Origin: Bolinopsis microptera
Taxonomy: Eukaryota > Ctenophora > Tentaculata > Lobata > Bolinopsidae
DNA length: 64,000 bases
Reading direction: 5' to 3'
Assembly (NCBI RefSeq): GCF_026151205.1
Contig: NC_087075.1
Coordinates: 9,773,303-9,837,302 of the forward strand
Part shown: positions 34,554 to 45,200 of the stretch, piece by piece
Numbering within the stretch: position 1 is the first letter of the stretch
How the letters are laid out: each line of letters begins with the position of its first letter
Notes under the pieces: model-generated
What the model saw: the letters and a program-made list of their open reading frames with translations, nothing else
What the model was told of the DNA's origin: nothing
Database searches by the model: none
Made by a program: the position numbers and the translations under genes

Positions 34554-37500
34554 ATGGCACCGGAGCAAAAGGCACCCTCCACAAAACACCCATCTAACAA
34601 AGACCCCTCTAAAACTGAGCTCGCTGACTACTACTACTCTTGGGTCCACTCCCACCTCATTTCCAAGCAGACCCCTGCTCTGGGGTTGTTTCCCAGGTCC
34701 AGATCCAGCTATATAACTGATAATGTGTACTGTGCTGTGACTATATGGGCTCTTAGCAAGGTTCGCTTTTGTTTTAAGTCCTACTAGGTGGATGGTAATC
34801 TTCATTATGTTAGTTGATGATGTAATGGAGAAATTGTGTTGGTAATTAGCATGTTACTCTTATTTTACTGTGTTGCCCTGCAACCAAATGGGGGGGGGGG
34901 GGGGGGGGGGGGGGGGGTTCGCAACCTTACTGTCACCAAGATGTATCTTGGTGACTGTAATGCCTATTTTTTGGTCAAATCGGCATCGGCTCAAAAACAG
35001 CTAAAACTCTAGTTACAACGAAGCCCATTTATTCCTTAACTTTTGGTCAAATGCATATCGATGCCCCCCCCCCCCCCCTCCACTCTATTTTGCATGGTGT
35101 TGTATTATGTTGATGGCTCTGGGAAACATGGAGATCTAGTACAAGTGCCGTACTAGATCTCCACTCCATTAAGGTGTTCGGCAGACTGAATGATGGTACT
35201 GGGAGACAAATAGAATTGGAGCAGACCGCAATCAAGACAATGAGAGCCATCCTGTTCTGCTTCAGCAAGTAAGTAATGGGTTGAAACGTATCAGACTAAG
35301 CATTAAACATCATATTCGATCGAAACTTCAAAGCTAAACACATCATAATATCTATCATGTTGATTTCTACGGGAAAATAGTAAACAAATCTCAAAGATGG
35401 CACTAACAGTCCCCAGTTTTCAAAAGCCGAATACAAATTCTCCGCACACTTCACATACGCGTACTTAAAGTGTAACTTCTACTTGTCTCATGTAGGCAGC
35501 TTGATAAGCTCGAGAAGTTTAAGCACCAACAAGACCCTCAGTACTGTCTTCACACCAAGTTTGACCCGGACACTGGTGATGAACTTGCTCAGGATTACCA
35601 CCACATGCAGGTATTGCTTCTTTGATATAATACATAATGTGAAAAATCAAAACACAGTTTAACCACGAACCCCGATTTACTTAAAGGCTGTTTCCGTCTC
35701 CCAAATTCCTCGGTAATTGAGGTTTTACTGTACCAGTACTGTTTCCTTAAATATTTCCACAAATATCTCGGTAAAATGAGGTTTAACTCTACCAGTTAAC
35801 TTTAAGTTTTGTTTCCAGTGAGTCGTCATCCGAAGTTTTGGTTTGTCTGTGTCATCTGAAGTTCAAATTTTAGGTCTATGCTTTTAAATCTCAACTTCTA
35901 TCAAACAGTTTATTGCTTTCTGTAGCTGTGTAACACAAACTCCCCCTCAGATCCGGGCTGTCTCCCTCTACCTATTTTACCTCTCCCAAATGATCCGCAG
36001 TGGCTTGGTCCTAATCTACACTTTCCAAGAAAGCAACATTATCCAGAACCTCATCTACTACATCGAACGAGCGTATAGAATCAAAGATTTCGGCATGTGG
36101 GGCCAAGGAAGAAGAGACCGTCCTGAGGAACCAGAGCTATCAGCCAGCAGTATAGGCATAACAATAGCAGCCCTGAACCTCTGTGATGGTCTGAACATGT
36201 TCGGAGAAGGGTGCTCACACGAAACAGTTCTGTTTGTAGACCCGGACGCTGTGTTCAGGAATGTGACAATCCTTCATAGCCTCCTACCCAGGGAGTCTAG
36301 GAGTATTGACGTGGACTCAGCTCTCATCATGACCAAGGGGTTCCCGGCTTTTGTGGTGGAGGACCCTGATCTGTGTGAGGTTATTGAGAAGAATGTTGAG
36401 AGTGAACTGCTGGGGACACGTGGCTATAAGAGGTTCATTGGGGACTTTTGTCGGAAGTCAGGTCCTGAGGAGTCTCTGAATGATAATAGTGTCCCTGTTA
36501 CAGAAAGTATGGAGTTAGAGTGGCCCTTTATTGTCCTTTTTCAAATAATGACGTGTATATTTGAGGGGAGGATACAGGATATAAGCAAATATCGTGATAT
36601 TCTAGATCCAATCTTGTACAAAACGGAGGGCTACCCCACTTTACCCCTGAACTATTGTCACAATGAAGATGAGTCTCAGGATGGGTTAAATAAAAATCCG
36701 AGCACTGTTTTCCAAGCTTTCCTTATCCTAACAGAGTTGCTGGAGAAACAGCTTATCCTCCCCCACGAGATAGACTACCGGAGAAGAAAGATCCACAACA
36801 CATGCAATGTGGGACACCCCATAATCCAGATCGCCCTGTTATCAGAGTCCTTAGCATTCCAGGCCCTGCTCTCCACCTACGGTATAACCAGTCAGACCCC
36901 CAACCAAATAGAAAGTGTTTATGTGTGGCCCAGTAGTAAACTTGTAGACCTCCTATATTATCATGGCAGTGACGAGGTGTTAGGGCTGACTGGTCGTCCT
37001 AAACGTCCCTTAGGGTCCCTGTGTACGTCCCGGATATGGAAAATAGGGGGTAAAACTGTCATCTGTATCCCACTGTTTCAGGATAAGCAAGACTTTTACA
37101 TCTCCAAAGATGAGACATTCGTGGCGAAAGCCATCAAGTCTCACTTAAAGTTCCTGAAGAAACATTGGCGTGAGAGCGCTCGTCCGACTTTTTGCCTTCT
37201 CTTGACATCTACCCTGTTCAAAAAGAACAGCAAACTCCTTTTCACTTTACTCAACAGCTTTAAGACTGGGAGCTTTAAGAATGTACCCATTAAAACGGGG
37301 AGACTCCAGGAACTTATAACTGCAGCCTGTAAGATGGAGATAGTTAACGTGGCTCCTCACATGGATTTCCATGCTAATAGAATACTTGCAAGTCCTGTTT
37401 TGCGGAGGAAAACTCTCTCTATCAAGAGTTTGACTGGGTCTGACCTCGGATATGCTGAGGCAAAGTACAATTCAGATGAAGAAACAGAGAGTGTCAGAAA

Positions 37501-38608
37501 ATACTCCGAGATATTGGCCGAATGCCAAACCATGGACAGGGATAGTCTTTCGAATCGAGCAGTAACAAACCCCGTCACTGCAAATAACATTATAGCTCTG
37601 ATCGAACTATCCGCTAGATATGGTCGAGACTACAAAATGGACAGAGAAACAATTGTTGAAACAATGGAACATCACTACAAGAACTTGGAGGGAGACTGGC
37701 TAGCACTTCGTTGTTCTGGTGGCTTCCTCGGTAAAACCGTGGACAGTTTAGCTCCATCAGTCTCTGCTGTGATAGTCTCAGGGAGGTCCCTCTCTCTGGG
37801 GGTGCACGGTGAGCCAGAGATCCTGGTGGAAGGACCTCTTCACCCCAGACTGCTCCACGGCATTCTCCACAACCAAGTGGGCAAACAAAGTCTCCTCCAC
37901 TCCACCCTCCAACAGGAGTGTCTGATCTGTGTTGCTGACCTGTTAGTCGATCATCCGGAGCTGTTTAAAGGAATCCTGATAATCAGGGTTGGTTCTCTGA
38001 TACACCTGTTACAGACGGTGATGACTCCGGAGGAGGCACCTGTGGAGACACTGTCACCTGTGGAGACACTGTCACCTCTCGAGACACTGTCACCTCTCGA
38101 GACACTGTCACCTCATAGGTTGGGTAAGAAAATCAGGTACCTGCTAACATACAGTAACAGTATCTCCAGAAATGGACCATGGCAGGAACACCGGCTTATT
38201 AATGGGACTTTGGGACGAGTACCGGACAACTTCAGTTCACGTGTCTGGCTGATTCTGCAGCACCAGAACATTCGGTTTACTTGTGGTCATTGTTATCTTG
38301 TTTCAGGTGATATTCTTGGTACTAAGGTTTCGGAGCCTTTCTTTGCTATGAAGATTGAGCGGTTTTTGAACTGTTTTGAGGCTCATTCCCGAAATTTTGT
38401 TATCGAGTTGTTTCATGTTCTTGCATCTACTTTGGTGAGAAATCCTGAAGTGAATCTTGTAGAGGATTTCCATGTCTTAGATTTTATTAAGAAGAGTGAA
38501 GTTGAGATCGATGAGTCCCTGGAAATGGTATCGAAGAAGTTTATTAGTTGTTTAATTAAGTTTGAATTTGTTAAACTTGCTAACATTGAAAACTGTATTG
38601 TGTCATGA
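34554..38608 (+). CDS. PHKB: Phosphorylase b kinase regulatory subunit beta
   Basis: Regulatory scaffold of phosphorylase kinase, the cytosolic enzyme that activates glycogen phosphorylase. Exons 34554-34760, 35174-35268, 35496-35610 and 35951-38608 join in phase to ~1,024 residues (vertebrate PHKB is ~1,090). Family blocks in order: glucoamylase-like N-terminal part with ELEQTAIKTMRAILFC, CLHTKFDPDTGDEL, FIRE-type QNLIYYIERAYRIKDFGMW, SLLPRESRS, GYKRFIGDFCR, PLNYCHNEDESQD, YGITSQTPNQIESVYVWPS, LGLTGRPKRPLGSLCTSRI and VIVSGRSLSLGVHGEPEI. PRESRS, TGRP and the C-terminal CIVS favour beta over alpha. CIVS is a CaaX box; mammalian PHKB also ends in a farnesylated CaaX (CLIS). Unlike the ~30-exon vertebrate gene, 87% of this protein is in one exon, pointing to intron loss. 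An 18-bp repeat lies at 38039-38112. Confidence 0.93.
34890..35078. repeat. Homopolymer-bounded segment in PHKB intron 1
   Basis: A ~28-base G run (34890-34917) and a ~14-base C run (35065-35078) bracket ~145 bases, which include the hairpin GTCACCAAGATGTATCTTGGTGAC. The G-run/C-run layout resembles the MITEs at 51328 and 57775, but no target duplication is visible here. Run lengths may be affected by sequencing. Confidence 0.5.
38039..38112 (+). repeat. 18-bp in-frame tandem repeat in PHKB
   Basis: Four units of about GTGGAGACACTGTCACCT encode repeated VETLSP/LETLSP hexapeptides in the C-terminal part of PHKB, between the RVGSLIHLLQ block and KIRYLL. This matches a position where vertebrate PHKB has a loop of variable sequence. 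The unit length is a multiple of three, so the frame is kept. Confidence 0.9.
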
Positions 38609-39242
38609 AGGAGTGAATAATTTGATTAATTTTGTTACTTTAAAAATTCAATAATATAAGAGTTAGACTATATTTTTTCATATTTTCAATTTTGAGTTTT
38701 ATAATTTAAATTTTCGTAACTATAATTAATTATTAATTACATTGATGATTTTAGAGCTCATTTAACCGTAACTGACTGCGTGGTGCTTGACTTTTTGTTA
38801 AGAGGAAATCAATTTTATACTGAGAAATAAATGATCTTCTTTGATCTTTAACTTAAAAATGAAATAAGTATATAACTTAATTATTTACTACACTTATTGT
38901 GAGCGTTTTTAATAATATGCTTATTTTAATCTGCGTTAAGAATAATTGAAATTACTTTTTGGTGTGATCACTGCTTAGTGCTTAATATAAGTTATATTAT
39001 AAGAGCAGTAAATTTATGTAATATAGGGTAATGTGTAATGTGAGTATAATGGCAGACAATTTTCCTTGATTTATCACTTAATTTGATCGCATTTTTTTTC
39101 TTGACTCAATGGAATTATAAGGTAATATTCAAAAATTCAATCAACTCACAATTGTATTGTTTGATAATATAAATTGGCCACAATAATTTAACAAATAAGA
39201 GTTATTTTTATAATTAAGATTTTAACATAATGTTGCAATAGA
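38609..39242. other. PHKB-EED intergenic region
   Basis: 634 AT-rich bases hold the end of PHKB and the start of EED, both on the plus strand. An AATAAA at about 38825 is a candidate PHKB polyadenylation signal. No other structure is seen. Confidence 0.55.
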
Positions 39243-42200
39243 ATGAGAGCCAAGAAGATAAAAGTAGAAAAAAGAGAATTCTCTAAAAGAAAAGGATTCA
39301 AGTAAGTATACTGTTGTCTGTTGTAATGTACATTGTACATTATACAGTGGAATATTACTATACAATCAAGTAATATAAACCCTTCGTTTAAATGTGCACA
39401 TTTGAACGGTACGATGAAATGAATAAAGTAACTAATAAATGAAATAATAAGTGTTGAAAGAGTAATTATATCTTTTGATCTTTGTTCAGGTTCACCAGTT
39501 GGAGTAAGGAAGATCACAAGGAACCAATATTTGGAGTAGCATTTAACCCTTACAATCACCCTGACAATCCCCCTGTATTCGCTACCGTGGGTACGTAATC
39601 ATATAAACAAGTTATTAATTATCTACTAATTAGTTTATTATTATGTATTTATTAGTTTATTCATTACTGAATAATTGATTTATTCCATTTATAATTCGCT
39701 TTTGAAGATAAAAAACTACAGTGTATCCAAATTGTCCCGGACCCTTGACAATGTACGCAATTTAAATTAATTAATTAATAATAAATAAGCCAGGTAGTAA
39801 CAGAGTAACAGTATACGAGTGCACTGACAACAGTGTCAATGTTATCCAGTCTTATTCTGATCCCTGTACTGATGAGATATTCTACACTGTGAGTTTGTCA
39901 GATGTGACTTGTTGTTTTGTTTCTATTATCTTTGTTCGTATTTTTCTTTTATTTTCGTTTGTTTTGCCTATTAATATTCCAATAATGAATAATTATTATT
40001 AATGATTAAGGTTCCAATAATCGTCGTCGATCATTTAACACTTGAAGATATCACTTAAATTCCCTGTACAGAGTACATTTCACTGTACATTTTACTCTAA
40101 ATTTCACCCCCAGGTGTGTTGGGTGTACTGCGAGACAGCTGAAGGGGTAATAGAAACCAGTGTAGCTGTAGCAGGACTTAGGGGTCTTATCAGAGTGGTC
40201 TCACTTAGGAAACTAAAGAACTTGTTCACTTGTAAGTCTTAGGAAAACTTAAATTAGGGCAATGAACGATAATTACACTAATTACACGGAAACATCCACG
40301 AAAACTACAATTTATTGTTAATATATCTCAGCTTAATGATATACATAAATTAATTTAAATAAACTAACAAAACTAACTAAACTGTATAACCCGTCAGTAA
40401 TGGGCTGCGGAGACAGTATAAACTAACTAAACTGTATAACCCATCAGTAATGGGCTGCGGAGACAGTATAAACTAACTAAACTGTATAACCTATCAGTAA
40501 TGGGCTGTGGAGACAGTATAAACTAACTAAACTGTATAACCCATCAGTAATGGGCTGCGGAGACAGTATAAACGAGTTAAAACTTCACCCCACCGATAAC
40601 AACCTACTTCTCTCCGCCAGTAAAGACAACAGTCTCCGACTCTGGAACCTCAAGACCCGCAGATGTATTCTCATATTTGGTATGTGTGTGTGTTTGTGTG
40701 TGTGTGGTTTGTGTGGTATTTGTGTGTGTGTGATTTGTGAGGTATTTGTGTGTGGTATTTGTGTGTGTGTGGTATTTGTGTGCGTTTGTGTGTGTGTGTT
40801 TGTGTGTGTGTTTGTGTGTGTGTGGTTTGTGTGGTATTTGTGTGTGTGTGTGATTTGTGTGGTATTTGTGTGTGTTTGTGTGTGGTTTGTGTGGTATTTG
40901 TGTGTGTGTGGTATGTGGGGTATGTGTGATATTTGTGTGTGTTTGTGTGTGTGTGTGTGTGGTTTGTGTGGTGTTTGTGTGGTATTTGTGTGTGTTTGTG
41001 TGGTATTTGTGTGTGTTTGTGTGTGGTGTTTGTTACCCGGTTCAGGGCAAAATGGTGAACATGTTACATGGGGGGGGGGGCCAACGCCCCAAAAGGCCCC
41101 ACACATATCGAAAATCCGAAAAGGGCCCTAGAAATCGGGGCTTTTTGGGGCCTTTTGACCCTGACCACTATTTGATAGTGTTTATGGACCATAATCTCCA
41201 TGTAAATACACTCAAATAAACATAAAAGTACTGTGCAAGTAGTCAGATAATATCATTAAAGCACTTAGCATATATATCAAACTTGATGAAATTGAAGTTA
41301 ATTCTAGGGCCCCAAAAGGCCCTACACACATCGAAAATCCAAAAAGGCCCTAGAAATCGGGGCTTTTTGGAGCCTTTTGGGGCCTTTTGACCCTGACCAC
41401 TATTTGATAGTGTTTATGGACCATAATCTCCATGTAAATACACTCAAATAAACATAAAAGTACTGTGCAAGTAGTCAGATAATCTTACTATATATAAAGC
41501 GAGACGATATATATATATTTATTTATCCGTGCCATTTTACTGACACCACGGCATCAACGTTAACGCGAATTTCCGCAAAAATCGTAAAAAATACAACTGA
41601 AACTTTTTTGACTGGGTCAAATGCTTTAATGGCCTTCAAATCAGCATGAAAAAATTAAAAATTGGCCAAGGAATAAGAATTTTAGTGCCCAAAATTTGGA
41701 CTCCCAAGTGGTGTCAAAAACGCGATTTAAATAGGTAATAATTATTTTATTCTCTCGAGCCTTGACACCACTTTAGGGTAGACGGGTTCCTGCTAGTATC
41801 ATTAAAGCACTTAGCATATATCAAACTTCTGGTCCCAAAAAAGAACCAAGACAAATACGCCTAGTCAAGAACACTGACTGGGCGAAATTTGACGAGATTC
41901 TTTACAACAACAATGATCTCCACAACACCTGCGTTAACACACCACACGACATTGATCACAAAGTTAACACCATTAATACTGCTCTCCGAGCAGCCTTTGA
42001 GGAGGCATGTCCCATTACTTACATCTCCAGCGCTGTCAGAAAACCACCCTGGCTAACTCGAGAAGTTGAGGAAGCACAGAGGGGTATAAGACGCAAACTC
42101 ATCACAGCACGTCGAATCAAAACTGATGCTTCGTGGCTCGCTCTTAGAGAAAGCAACAAGCAATACAACAAGATCCTGTCCAACTCCCAGCGCAATGCGT

Positions 42201-45200
42201 GGCGGAAATTCTGCGCAGACACAGAATCGGTTAAGGAATCTGGAAGGATGAACAAGATTCTGAAAACCTGTACTGACACCAATAACAAACTTGAAGCCGT
42301 TTATAAACCAAATGGCGAACTCATCAAAAACGCAGAGGAGACACTGGAGGTCATGACACAAACCCACTTCAAGGAGAGTGTTACTGATCCGCCAGTTCCG
42401 CCTCTCTGCCCCTTACCCATCTCCACAGACTTACTAGACAAAATCTACAGCCCTGAAAGAATCGAAAAGGCTCTCCTATCCTTCGATCCCTTGAAGGCTG
42501 CAGGACCTGACACTCTAAAACCTATCATATTCCAGAAAGCCTGGGCTCATATCAAAGACATAACAAAAAACATTATGACAAAAAACCATGAAACGCAACA
42601 CATCCCAACTTTGTGGAGGGACTCTCTTGGAATCTTTCTCCCTAAGCCTGGAAAAACCGACTACAACAAAGCTAAGTCATTTCGAACGATCACTCTTTCG
42701 CCTGTGATGTTAAAGTTGCAGGAGAAAGTGATCTTATGGCATATGCAACATGACCTCAACATTGCTAATGATATCAACAAACGACAATTCGGCTTTAAGA
42801 AGGGCTGCTCCACAGAAGCGGCACTTCATAAAGTTACTCACACCATTGAGCGCAGAATAGCCAAGAAAGGATATGTCCTAGGTGTCTTTCTAGATATAGA
42901 GGGCGCCTTCGACAATGTCTCGTTCAAGGCTATCTCTGAAGCAGTCAAGGCTACGAAAGTGGACTTGGCTACAGCACAGTGGATCATCAACATGGTAACC
43001 AATCGATTCATCACACTAAATCATAAGGATAAGTCGAGAAGGGTACGGATCAGGCGAGGTTGCCCCCAAGGAGGCATTCTCTCTCCTTTTCTCTGGAACC
43101 TGGTAGTCGACGATCTCCTTTCCTTTACCGCAAAAGACATCCCGGGTTACCTGCAAGCCTTTGCGGATGATCTGTTGTCTCTAGCGGAAGGGGATGATTT
43201 AGATATCATCTGGGACCGAACATGCAAAACTATTAAAACGATAGAAAATTGGTGCAGAACCAAAGAGCTATCTATTAGCGCCCTTAAAACTCAGATAGTC
43301 ATGTTTACCTGGAATAGTAAGTGGACTTTAAGACCTATAACAGTTGGCAACAACATTATAGGTCTTTCCAAGTCTGCTAAATTTCTAGGAGTGACCTTGG
43401 ACAGCAAACTCAACTTCAATGAACATATCATCAACACCACCAAAAAAGCCACGGCATCCCTCATGCAATGTCGAAGAGCTGTCGGCCCCACATGGGGTAT
43501 GAGCCCCAAAACATGCAAATGGATGTACACGGCTGTCATCCGTCCAATCCTATCCTACTGCTGTAGTATATGGATCAGGGCTACTCAAACGGACTATAAC
43601 GCGAAGAAACTCAAACGTGTTCAGGCATTGGCACTCAGAATGATGTCTGGTGCCATGCCAAGCACACCTTTTATCGCATTGAATCACCTCACCGACACTT
43701 CTGACATCATACTGTTCCTGCAAGGCGAAGCAGCAAAGGGTGCGGCCAGGCTACAAGCTTATGGCAGCCTCACTCTTGAAACTATCGCCTTCAGGAAGGG
43801 AACTATCAAAAATCATACCACTATCAACAAACAATTCATGGCAGATCTCATTATCCCACCTAGAGCAACGAGAGACCTAACAACACCAACCATGATGCTG
43901 GGACGGCACTTCACCGTCACAACTCCTGGAGCCGATACCACTGAATATAGGAATTCACTTCAAAACACCATTGACAACATTACCAGTGAAACGATCACCT
44001 GCTACACTGACGGGTCACTCACAGACTCAGGATGCGGGGCTGGCTATATCATCACAACTGACAACAATAACACCACCCTTGAAGAAAGATCATTCAAGCT
44101 CCCTGATTATTGCACTGTTTACCAAACAGAGCTCACCGCCATCATTGAAGCTTGCAAATATCTCTCTACCTATACCAACACACATATCATCATATGGTCT
44201 GACAGTCTCTCATCTATACAAGCTATCTCTGCGCTTTCAACGCGGAGTAGAACTACAAGAGACTGTTACGACTCTCTTAATGCACTCGGAACCAACAACA
44301 CGCTAGATATACGATGGATTGCAGCACACATCGGATTGTGGGGGAACGAAAAAGCAGATGAGCTGGCCAAGCTTGGTACAACCAGTGAATCCACTTTGAA
44401 GTGTCCAATTCCACAATCCTACATCAAGCGTCAAATCGACAACAAAGTCAATAGACTGAATCAGGAAACTTGGTTAACTGACGGTCCCAGACACACCAAA
44501 CTGACACTCGGCCACAAGCATGCCAAAATCATCAAAAACCTCAACACTACACTCAGCAAAAACAGACAAGATTACAGAACTGCAGTTCACCTCATCACGG
44601 GTCACTGCGGCTTAAACAAACACCTTCACACCATTTGCAAATCAAACACCAGTGCTTGTCCTATGTGCGGCGACGGAGAGGAAACTGTCTCACACTTCCT
44701 TGGACAGTGTCCAGCAATTGCCCAAATTAGAGGTCAATATTTCCAGGACTACTACCTCTCTGTCAATGACATATTCGACAACCAACACATCACCACAATT
44801 GTCAATTTCGCAAACCGCACCAAACGCTTAATTGTGCCGGAAGAGCTGGATCAGACCGGGGTGACTTAAAGTATTATCTCATATGCTGTCTCGTCTCGTT
44901 TTACTTTTCCAAACCCAGCTGGCATTTAAGCGTATCATTTTGACTCATATATCATCTTACACCATCCTCCACCAATCACTCTGATTTCACCGGCAACCTT
45001 CCCCAAGGTTGCCACACCCCAGAGGTAGGCAGAGCATCTCAATGCTATCCTCTCGTGGGCTATCTTGGCCCAGCCTCTCTTAAAAAAAAAAAAAAAAAAA
45101 AATATATCAAACTTGATGAAATTTAAGTTAATTCTAGGGCCCCAAAAGGCCCTACACATATCGAAAATCCAAAAAGGGCCCTAGAAATCGGGGCCTTTTG

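Noticed and set aside
40550-41219. Cys/Val-rich and His/Thr-rich long frames
   Set aside because: These come from the GT microsatellite in EED intron 5. Only 40548-40679 is a real exon.
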